A DNA stretch of 64,000 bases from Karalla daura. Its lineage: Eukaryota > Chordata > Actinopteri > Chaetodontiformes > Leiognathidae. This document shows positions 1 to 9,240 of this stretch, piece by piece. The stretch covers positions 16,505,260 through 16,569,259 of the forward strand of contig CM055191.1 of NCBI GenBank assembly GCA_029224185.1, in the 5' to 3' direction. A program made the position numbers and the translations under genes. The notes under the pieces are model-generated. The model was given only the letters and a program-made list of their open reading frames with translations. It did not search any database and was not told where the DNA came from. Each line of letters opens with the position of its first letter. Position 1 is the stretch's first letter.

Positions 1-71
1 GAGGAATTTTCAGGTAGATCATGATGTCCATCTGTAATGGGGCACATGCCTCTTTCCTGATAATGGACAAG

Positions 72-80
72 TGTGGGAAA
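72..80 (+). promoter_or_regulatory. RBPJ/CSL site, far upstream
   Basis: This is a second TGTGGGAAA, identical to the one at 493. Alone it could be chance; three perfect consensus sites within 1.1 kb of a her gene make function plausible. Confidence 0.4.
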
Positions 81-492
81 GCTCAGGAGAGGAGGTTTAC
101 GTGTCAGTGATATTCATCCACCAGCAGTCAAATAATACTCCAAAGGGATTTGGCACACTTCAGGAGACAGCTGGTCCAGGACACCTCCCACCCTCATGTG
201 TAGAGTTTCATTTATGTCCAGTTCATGCTCAGTTAAGAGCTATAATGATAACTAAATGATAAAAATGTCACATACTCATTCAATGGTAAGAGTATAAAAC
301 AATTATAATTTCTGGTGAAAATAAATGACATCGTTTCCAGTTAAATTTACATTTTACCCCCCATGAGATTCAGCCAATGGTGTCCTTTCCCTCCAGACTG
401 TTCGTGATGTCAGCCTCTGTTTCTATAACAACACACAGCCAGCATCTGTCACCGAAGTCCCTTTGTCATTCACTGACCATGCAGGGAGTAAG

Positions 493-501
493 TGTGGGAA
501 A
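493..501 (+). promoter_or_regulatory. RBPJ/CSL site, distal
   Basis: TGTGGGAAA is a perfect match to YGTGRGAAM, about 700 bp upstream of the inferred start. It is followed 35 bp later by a CACGTG E-box at 537-542, a possible site for bHLH factors including Her proteins. Confidence 0.5.
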
Positions 502-1110
502 CTGAGCTCTACTGACTACCCATAGTGACTTCAAGGCACGTGTCAAAAGACTCTGCTGCATCTGCACAGCTGCACATTCATTGTCCAGAGTTTATTTCAA
601 GCAGCTCAAGGAACACCTTCCTCTCTAACATGTTGAATTGTGACTATTTAAACACATTATGGATTTAAAAGAACTGCAGTCAAATTGAATATTTAGGAAA
701 TAATGAACAACAAATAAAAATGTAATTTCAGAAAAAAAAATTTAAACCTCTGTATTTTATATATTTTTTCCTGAATAAGAACAGAAAACAGACAGTTCAT
801 TCATTCTTTTCATCATTCATGCTGTTCTTACATTCCTTGACATTTTTTTTTCCAAAACCTTACTCATGGGATGTTGAGCGTGTGCTCAGTCAAAGTCATT
901 CATCTCAGAATCAGGCAGCAGATCTCTCTCCACAGGGTCACCACTTTCTCAGATTCATACAAACCTCTGTCAGTCCACCCACAAACAGCCCCCCAGACCT
1001 CCACCTGTTCCCCTGAGATCTAACCATTGTCCCACAGGCAATATAACCATTAAGTGTGCCACTGCCCCACACTCCTGATTGTCTGACAGAGCTCTGTGAT
1101 TGGTTGACAC

Positions 1111-1119
1111 CGTGAGAAA
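1111..1119 (+). promoter_or_regulatory. RBPJ/CSL (Notch) site, promoter-proximal
   Basis: CGTGAGAAA matches the CSL consensus YGTGRGAAM exactly. It lies about 50 bp upstream of the TATA box, so roughly 85 bp before the inferred transcription start. This is the spacing known for Notch-responsive Hes promoters. A CCAAT box in reverse (ATTGG) is next to it at 1099-1103. Confidence 0.65.
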
Positions 1120-1164
1120 CTCCAAGCAGACCTAGACCCACACATTCATATGGAGATGTAGGAG

Positions 1165-1172
1165 TATAAATA
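1165..1172 (+). promoter_or_regulatory. TATA box of the her gene
   Basis: TATAAATA in a purine-rich setting, 67 bp before the end of the 5' UTR. Transcription probably starts near 1195, giving a 5' UTR of about 45 bp. Confidence 0.75.
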
Positions 1173-1238
1173 GGAGGGATGAAGCCAGCAGAGATCACAC
1201 TCTCTCTACAGAGACCCCTCCAGCACAGAGATCCAGCC

Positions 1239-1747
1239 ATGGCTCCTACAATCACTGCAGCAATGACCAGTTCTCAGGAGCATCTGACTCTGACCCACAA
1301 GGTAAATTGAAGTTTCATCAATATTTAAATGACACTCCTGAGAGGTTGTCTTTCACCTTGACATCACTTTACTCCAGAATGAGTTGATTAATGACTGTTC
1401 TCTTCTTTCTACAGCTCAGAAAGCCTCTGGTGGAGAAGTTACGCAGAGAGCGCATCAACAGCTGCATTGAGCAGCTCAAGTCTCTCCTGGGTCCAGAGTT
1501 CCTCAAACAGCAGCCAGACTCCAAGCTGGAGAAAGCTGACATCCTGGAGATGACAGTCTGTGTCCTGAGACGACTCCAGCAGCAGAACCAGCAGCAGAGG
1601 AAACTGCTGAACCACTTCAACCAGCTGCAGTCTTACTCTGAGAAGAACCTGAGAGAGGCTGACCTCCATCCTCTGAGCTCCACAGTCCAGACCAGCCTCA
1701 CCAAAGACAAGAGTCCGGTCACCAGCGCCTCTTGGAGGCCATGGTAG
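1239..1747 (+). CDS. Hes5/Her4-like bHLH transcriptional repressor (WRPW C-terminus), two exons
   Basis: Coding exons are 1239-1301 and 1415-1747, with a phase-0 intron (GTAAAT donor at 1302, ACAG acceptor ending at 1414). The product is 131 residues. Residues 22-78 form a Hes-type bHLH: a basic region with the family's proline (KPLVEKLRRERIN) and helix 2 with LEKADILEMTV. A glutamine-rich stretch follows at 75-82, and the last four residues are WRPW, the Groucho/TLE recruitment motif. By family knowledge it is a nuclear DNA-binding repressor and usually a Notch target, which fits the RBPJ sites upstream. The start at 1239 has a strong Kozak context (GCC ATG G); Met9 is a possible alternative. 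Odd points: there is only one intron, and the Orange helices expected after the bHLH are missing, so the protein goes almost directly from the Q-rich segment to a Her4-like tail. It belongs to the Hes5/her group (her4, her2, her12, her15), but I cannot fix the paralogue. The family is very sure; functionality is likely. Confidence 0.92.
1302..1414 (+). other. Intron of the her gene
   Basis: This 113-bp intron has a GTAAAT donor and a pyrimidine-rich tract before ACAG. It separates the 21-residue N-terminus from the basic region. A first intron at this position is usual for Hes/Her genes. Confidence 0.9.
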
Positions 1748-2004
1748 ACACCTGTTGTCTGGAGCTACTTCCTGACAACATCATGACCACATTGGTCAAA
1801 GATTACTGGACTGAATTTTTAAAAATCCTTTGAATTGTTCTTCTGAATGATCAGAAGCTGCATTTTCAGTGTGTTTGACTTTGAACAAGATGACATTTCC
1901 TGAGGAAATGACTGCAACTATATCTTTCAACTGAAGGAAGATAATATCTTCTCATGCATGTTGCATTGATCAAATGTGACTGCATTTGCAATTAATGTTA
2001 CACC

Positions 2005-2515
2005 TCCCTGTACTTCATGTACTGCCAGTATATATTTCTATAACATTTGTTATCTTTTGATTTTGATTGATCATAATGATTAGAAACACCTATCTGTTGG
2101 TTTTATCAACATATTGGATTGGGATTTTTTATCATCTCTGTAGTTACTTCAAACTGTTGTTGTGAGACCAGTTAGTCAGAACAACATTAATTTCCTTTGA
2201 TTTCAAAGGCTTATTTCCTGTTTCAATTTCACTGTGACTCATAACTCATCATGACTTTTACTTGTCCCTGTACTTCACGTACTGGCACTCTTCACTTATA
2301 CGATGCATTGGTTTTTCATTGATCATAATGATCAGAAACCCCTCTCTGTTTGTTTTATCAACATTTTGGATTGTGATTTTTTATCTCTGTAGTTTTTACT
2401 GACAATTAGTTTGTAAGAACCAAATTCATTTTCCCTAATTTCAAAGGTTCTTTGATTGTCACACTTTTCCTATGACTCATTATGAGTTCGTGGAACAATG
2501 ACTTTATATTTACCC
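2005..2515 (+). repeat. Imperfect 260-bp tandem duplication within the her 3' UTR
   Basis: Copy A runs about 2005-2264 and copy B about 2265-2515. Both begin with TCCCTGTACTTCAYGTACTG and share, in the same order, TTGATCATAATGAT, a GTTTTATCAACAT block, ATTTTTTATC...CTCTGTAGTT, TTTCAAAGG and GACTCAT. Divergence is moderate, so this is an old duplication. Confidence 0.85.
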
Positions 2516-2986
2516 TCTGAATGTGACAGGATCACATTGATCAGCAATCTTAACTGTCTTTTTAATAGATATTTTATGATCTGGATGTTTTGCTGCAGAG
2601 ATCTGTTTCAAGATCAATATTTTCATTTTCCCAATGTGAAGCATTTGTGTCACACTGTCACAATTTTCTAGTGACAATAACATGTTTACATAATGAGGAC
2701 AATCTGAGTGTAATATTAGTGTAATAAGAAATATTTGACCAGTTGAAAGGTCAGTTCACTCTTTTTTATCTGTTCACTGAGTGAAAGTGTTTTGATCTAT
2801 TTGGGAAAAAGTCCCAAAGTACAGTGAGTACTGTGTACTCAAATGTTGTTCACCACTTGTCTTTTATAAAGACAGTTGTTCCTCCACTCTTTGAGTACAA
2901 TGTGTCTTGTAGAAATGTTGTTGTGATGGTGCATCATCATCTCTCCTTATATTCATGTCAATTTTGTGACTCAGTTTGTGTTGTTA

Positions 2987-2992
2987 AATAAA
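2987..2992 (+). terminator. Polyadenylation signal of the her gene
   Basis: This is the first canonical AATAAA in a good context downstream of the stop codon, followed within a few bases by an A-rich stretch and then T/GT-rich sequence. Confidence 0.6.
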
Positions 2993-3010
2993 ACAAAAAA
3001 AATCATTGTT

Positions 3011-6000
3011 GAAAGTATATCTGTCTTCGTGGTCTTCATATTTCTGTCTTCATGTTTAACTTTTTCACAGATCTAACTTATAACAAGAAAAATGGATGGA
3101 AAATATATTGATCATTTAATGAAGTTCCCTCAGTTGTATCCAAGAACAGCTCAAAAAGTACTCTTCTGAAATAGGAAACATAAATGTACCCATGAGAATA
3201 GTAGGTCATTATTTCAAAAGTGCAAATTGCTGGTCATGAATGAGCAAGAAACTGTCGTTCTATCTGTGTGCGAAGGTACTGAGTGTATTGAACAATACAG
3301 AAAATAAATTGATGAAGTATCAGCAGAAGTAGTCGAACTTTACATGATGCGCATATTTATCAATAGTTTAGGCAACGCACTGTTTCTTCTTTTGAATACA
3401 TTTTTTTAAATGAATTGAGAAATCTCTCTTTTTTTAACATTTCATTGGCAAAAATGAATGAGTGAATGAATGAGTCTTAACCTGTTTGGGAAAAAAAAAA
3501 TCTTGCTCATACTCATTTCGGATCAACTATGCATTTTTCTCTAAAGAGCTGTCTTGATTTTGAGTCTCATTTTGATATTGAACAACCTACAAGACTGTCT
3601 GTGAGACTGTCTTGTCTCACTCATGATTAAATAAACAGACAAAGATCAGAAAGATAAATCCAGACCCCAGAGTTGCACATACAAATTTTCGACATGCTCA
3701 ATTTGGACTACTTAAAGCAAAATTTCTGGTTAAAACTTTGCAATAACTATCCACCATAACGGTTCATAAATCCTTATTTTACAGCTTACTATAAATTCAT
3801 GAATTAGTTATAACAGATAGTTATGATAAAGTGTTACCAGTTTCTGATTTAAATTTGTTTTATCGATGCTATGAGAATGAGTTCAACAAACACTTCCACT
3901 CTACTAAATTAATGTAAGTGGAAAATAGTTCATTTCTATGATCATTGAATTTTCTCACTTGAAAACTTGTGAAAAGGCAGATCAGTATGCAGCTTCTAAG
4001 TGTGTCATGTTCACGTTGTCGTCATGATTGGTTAGTCTCTTGATATTCACATTGCTGCAACACATGAAACACTGATTAGTGCATACATCTTTCTTTTGCC
4101 CCCTGCACATCACTGCTTGTTTTTCACAATTCAAACTTTCGAGTCGATGTGTTAATGATGTAGACAGCAGAAGAGGCAGTGATGGAAGTTTTATTTTGAA
4201 AGCTCTGTAATGACCAGACACAGATTTTCATTTAGTTTGTTTTCAGACTGTTCATAATTAAAAACTCTTGGGTGCTGCAGTGTGTCACCGAGGCCACCTG
4301 GTAGTGCTGTTGCATCACACTGGAAATACTATGGTCAAAACATTCCCAGGTATTTATGTGAATACTGACTAATATTTAAATGTTAACAACACTAAAGAAA
4401 TGAAATAGAGATTTTAAGTAAAAGTGGTTTACATGAAAGAAGATTATTAATTACTGCTCCATCTGTATGTGTGTGTGCGTGTGTGTGTGTGTGTGTGTGC
4501 CTGTGTGTGTGTGTTGCCTATTTCATCTAAAGCAATATATCATGGTCTACAACCTCATCATGTGTTTGTTTGTGTTAAGATCATTTATCAGCATGAAAAC
4601 ATCCAGTCTGTGGTTTTCATCCAACATAAAGCTGCTGGAAAAACGATGATGTATGGAAATCACCCACTGGTGAGTAGCTGAAGCTTTCAGACCATAGAGT
4701 AAAGGCACAGTGTCATGTAAAAAATATAAGCTATGAGAAAAATATAAAGAAAAAAAAAACAGAATATGCAACTAATACACACTGCAACTATTATTTACTT
4801 GGCTCCATTAAAGTGAAATACGTAAAAAAAAAAGAGCAGTTGCTGAGAAAAAAAGAGACTCAAGTTACAGTCTGCCAACCCTCTGTAGAGTGTAACTGAG
4901 TGTTTCTACTCGAGTTTGTGTAGAGTCAAGCAGGTTGTCAACAAAACAGAGTAAGCAAACAAAATATGCAAACATGGAGTTATATTAGAACAGAATACTG
5001 CACACAGAATCACAGGAAGCTCATACGGGGTTATTTAGCAGTTTGATGAACCGTCTTCAATTTAGTGATTAAATACCACTCTCTAGTGGTGACAATCTCA
5101 CAGTACACATACTTATTCTGTACTGTACAGTGTACAGTGTATATATTATATTCACACGCCTGAGTTAGATGTATAGATGACGCACTTGCGGATACTCTAA
5201 TTCACAGTAGGCAGTCATTTTCACACTTCCCTAACACTACAGAAAGAGCTGAGTCGACTAATTTCAGGCCAGCTTGAGCAGTAAAGAATTGATTTCATAT
5301 GCCTCCCTCTAGTGGTGACAATCGTACAGAACCTACTACATTTATACTTTATCTTCTCAATCAGTGTTCATGTGCAAAAAGAGCAAAACAACTGTTGAAT
5401 AGTCATTTCTAGTTTGCTAACTTCAGGTACAACTTTCCCTTTTCTTTGTTCTTATGAACAAAAAAGACTCCTCCATTATCATCAGAGACAACTGTAGAGA
5501 CAAGTTTTTTTAATCTGGCTATATTTATTTAAAATGTTTTGTTCATAACTATAAAACAAAAGTACTGGAGGTGAAGATTCTAAATTGAAATGAGAAGAAC
5601 TGAGCAACAAGCTGACACCTGAAGCCCAAAGCACATTTATCTAGAATGACTTAAGAAAGTTTAATTGTCCTGGCTTGTCAGTTTCAATTTCAGCTGGGCT
5701 CTTCCATTCACAAACTAATTGATTAAATTACATGTTGATATAGATGTTTAAGAATGTGGTGTGATCAAAGTTGCACAATTTTTTAAGATATATGTTAATC
5801 ATCATACTGTTTTTGCTTCCAGTTTTTGTGATTGCAATTTGTCTAGATCAGTCCGTAAAGCATACGAATGTGCACAAGCAATCGACATCACAAAACACAC
5901 AAACACACACACACACACTATTCGTATTTTAATTTGTGTGTCGAACATGCAGTCAAAGTGCCCTGTGGGCTGCCCACATCAGGTCATGACATTTGCATTT

Positions 6001-6650
6001 GACAGGGATCACATCAGACAGGGTTAATACCAAAGAAGATGGAGGGATAGAAAAAGAAAAAAAAATGGTGGGAAAGGTTTCCTTATTCCTCCCACAACCC
6101 CTTCCCTCTCACTTTCCCTCCTTCAATCCCATAGCTGAGGTGCTTAAATTAAAAAGGAAGAAATGCAATTTAAAGACATGGGGTAAACAATCACAAAACA
6201 CTTGTTTCTGGAGGAGACACAATTTCCTGGTGCCTTGTCCAATTTCTTATGGCCCGGAGGGCTGCCGCATGCGTTTTAACACCTGGTTCTACACTGCTGA
6301 TTAAAATTGTAATGCCAGTGTTGAATCAATCCATATGACATTTTGGAAATACACAAGTATCAGGACATTTTATATATACAGCGTTTTCTCTGTTGTTTTC
6401 ATTTGAAAGCAGAAAGGTGCAAGGTGGTGGCTCGCACTGGATGTCACTACTATGCCTTCAAACTGTTTGAAGAGAGGGAAAAAAGGGAGTTTATCCTAAA
6501 TATCCTAAGCACGTATTGTGTGAAACTATCATTGCCTTACACGGTGTTTACTCAACAGCAATCTATGCTCTACCGCAAAACCTAAAATGGAACAGTTGAT
6601 GTCAACATTACTGCGTGATTGTTATGAGATATGGTAATGAGCGTTGAGTA
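3011..6650. other. Intergenic, AT-rich, no gene seen
   Basis: This stretch is AT-rich with short chance frames only. It holds a TG microsatellite at 4465-4515 and a 17-bp exact repeat (CTCTAGTGGTGACAATC) at 5081-5097 and 5307-5323, which probably marks a degenerate repeat. I see no splice-linked coding signal. Confidence 0.6.
4465..4515. repeat. (TG)n microsatellite
   Basis: An interrupted TG dinucleotide run. Cysteine/valine-rich frames across it are artefacts. Confidence 0.95.
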
Positions 6651-6812
6651 GAACCTTCGGAAAAGCCAGGCGGTGTACTTCCTTACCTGAGGGGATATGA
6701 AAGCTTCTTCTGAGGCGAGTTAGGAGCAAGCTCTTGCACTTTGAAAAATACATTTATGAAAGTTGGCTGAAGAAGAGCCAAGAAGAAAGCCGAAGAAGAA
6801 AGTTTGACTTTG

Positions 6813-7095
6813 TCCATCCATCCATTATCTTCGTCCCAATCCCTATCCCAATTTGTACCAAATGGTGTCTGCTGGTGCCTATCTCCAGTGCACATTGGTT
6901 GAAAGCACTGACACCCAGACAGTTCATGCACACGCACCATTCACTTAGGGGCAATTTCGGTATCTCCAATCAAAAGAAAGATGGATGTTTTGAGACAGTA
7001 GGGGGAGAAATCCCAGAGAAATCACACACACACGGGGGAGAACACAAACTAAGATTTGAGCGAAGGACCCTTTTGCTGTGAAGCGAAAGTGCCAT
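6813..7095 (-). repeat. Teleost short interspersed repeat, minus orientation
   Basis: The copy begins with the CCATCCATCCATTATC tail. It then runs through the reverse complement of the usual sequence: claim/gain-type text, CACACGCACC, a GGGGCAATTT block and GGGGGAGAA. It ends near GAAGGACCCTTTTGCTGTGA, the head region. Copies of the same family recur a dozen times in this window. Confidence 0.7.
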
Positions 7096-8837
7096 TCACA
7101 CAGTAGGAAAATATTTGTCTTACTGAAACAATTTGATGGCACAGCATACAGCAGATCACCGTAGACAAAAGTCTGGGTGGAGAGGTAGGTCATTTACAAG
7201 AACAAGAATACAAATAAGAATGTTTTACAGCAGCAGCAGGAAGGTTGACAAGGAACAGGAGGAGAGAGAACGAGAAGGAGAGAGGGATTGTACAGATTTT
7301 TGTTGTGTGGTTATATCAGTATACCCCCTCAGGCCAAACATCTGAGGCAGGGTGACAGACGGGCCGTTGTTTGCTTCACACCACAGTAATGTTTTACCAG
7401 CCCCTGCGCCCATGTCAATCAATGGCCGGCATGTTCCAAAACATATTCAACACACAAAGAGAGCGCTTTGGCTTGAGGAAATGGATTGTGCACAAGATTG
7501 GCAGGGGACTCTTTGGATGTGTCAGTCACCAAAGGTCCTTTGTTTTACTCCTGTCCCAAGCTTCAGGAACAAAGACATTTCTGTTGTTTCATTTGTCTCT
7601 CTATGCGATATAAACACATTTTCTGTTTTACATTTGGCTGCAGGAGAAAATCCTTTACTCTAACATAAAAAAGCTCAAACAAATGTACAATGCTGTAGAT
7701 TTATCCCACAGAGGGGATTTGTGTCCAGCAGGTAAAGGTGTATTCAGTAGTGCAGCATGCTTTTGTCAAAGCACTAATCTATACATTTCATGATATGCTG
7801 ATGATGAGTGTAGGATGAGGCGGGCAGAGGTTGGTAGGCACTGAGATTGTTCGCGTTTGAAAGCACAATTTCACATAACAGACATTTGAAATCCGAGAGA
7901 GCTGCCGGTCTCTCCTCTGGCATCAAATCTAAGCGGCTTCGTTCGGGTTCTTTTTTTCATCTTTCTCCTCTGGTCTCTTGTCCTTTCTTCCTGTCTGGCC
8001 TCTCCAGGTGCCGCGCTATCTTGCAGCGAACACAGGAATCCAGGAGCTATGAACATCCACGGCCCTTTGAAAGAGGAAGCCACTTTACAGCTCATCTTGG
8101 AAAGCACCTTCCCTCGTCCTCTGTGTTCCTGGGGGAGATGAAGGCGGCTCGTGCTGGAAGAGCGGGTTTTTGTAACCAAAGCCACATGCTGAGCAGGACA
8201 GCCAGTTGTAAGACAAGAAAGATCTTTGTGGCAAACACAAGTGCTTGGCTGTCCTCTTGCATGCCTGTCTATCAGCATTGCTTTGCTGGCAGGACACCTG
8301 TACAACTGTAATTTTACACAGGCAAAAACAAAGATGTGCTACACAGGGCGGGCGTGTAAAGATGGATTATACTGGCATGTGTTTGTGTGTGCGTGTGTTT
8401 TCTGTCTGAAGAATTCAGTAAGTGCTGCTGAGTGCTCTCCTCTGAAGGGCAGTGTTTGATGGGGACAATCATCACCCTCCATCCCAGAAGAGGTAGCTTT
8501 TCAGGAGGTGAGACTGATCCACTGAATACATGGATATGGCATTTGACACTTAAGAAAAATGTTGCTGGAATATTCTAGAGATGGCCTTTGACCTTGGGAG
8601 ACAGCTGGGCCATGACCGCTGTGAGCACTGAAGGACTGAGAGGCGAGAATTGTTGCCAAGCTCCTGGAAAGGAGTTTGAAGAGGGACTGAGGCACTGGAT
8701 CAACGGAGGGAGGGCAACAAAAAGAGACAGGGAAGGCTGAGGCTGTGCTTCGGAATGTGACTGTGACTAGAGGATACAAATCTGAAAACAGATCAGATAC
8801 AAATAAACCCTGTATGCTCCCCTCTTCTCTCTCTCGA

Positions 8838-8838
<1 letters not shown>
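7096..8838. other. Intergenic, candidate regulatory block, no gene seen
   Basis: This is mostly unique sequence. The part at 7390-7560 is less AT-rich, free of simple repeats and has TCAATCAATGG-type sites, so it could be a conserved element. Two overlapping long frames at 7847-8311 (+) and 7871-8305 (-) have no recognisable domain and I do not call them genes. Confidence 0.4.

Positions 8839-8870
<32 letters not shown>
8839..8870. repeat. (CA)n microsatellite
   Basis: A pure run of 16 CA units after a CT-rich lead. Confidence 0.97.
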
Positions 8871-8873
<3 letters not shown>

Positions 8874-8942
8874 TTAATGTCCTGTTGTGCTATCGTCTCT
8901 GGTCAAGTGTTAATCAACTAAAAGGACTGGTACCAATGGTAT

Positions 8943-9240
8943 CACAACCATCCATTATCTTACTCACTTTAGTCAGCACACACAGGGTGAAGGCAGGAAA
9001 TACATCCTGGAGAGGTCGCAAATCCATTGCAGGGCACACACACCTTTTACACTCATACTGACACTCACTTTACATGAAATCTACCTAAACACCTAAACAG
9101 TCTTATTTTTGGACTGTAGGAGGGAACCATGAGACCTAGAGAAGAGAGTCCCTTCACAGATACAGAGTTAACTTTACAAGAAAGACTCTCTATCCAACCA
9201 GGATTTAAACCAAGGACATTCAAACTGTGAGACGATCTGC
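8943..9240 (-). repeat. Teleost short interspersed repeat, minus orientation
   Basis: The copy starts with CCATCCATTATCTTACTCAC, followed by the AGGGTGAAGGCAGG and GGACTGTAGGAGGG blocks. It ends with CAACCAGGATTTAAACC, the reverse of the tRNA-like head (GGTT...AATCC) seen in plus copies. Confidence 0.75.

Larger units (their letters stand above)
1748..3010 (+). other. 3' UTR of the her gene
   Basis: This is AT-rich non-coding sequence from the stop codon to just past an AATAAA at 2987-2992, which is followed by an A-run. There is no other gene signal in between. It contains the 260-bp tandem duplication listed separately. The exact cleavage site is inferred. Confidence 0.6.

Noticed and set aside
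938..1255. A 105-codon minus-strand frame over the her promoter
   Set aside because: It overlaps the promoter and 5' UTR of the her gene in antisense and has no domain.
7847..8311. Overlapping frames of 154 (+) and 144 (-) codons
   Set aside because: They are mirror images of the same GC-balanced DNA, with no domain on either strand. Not called as genes.
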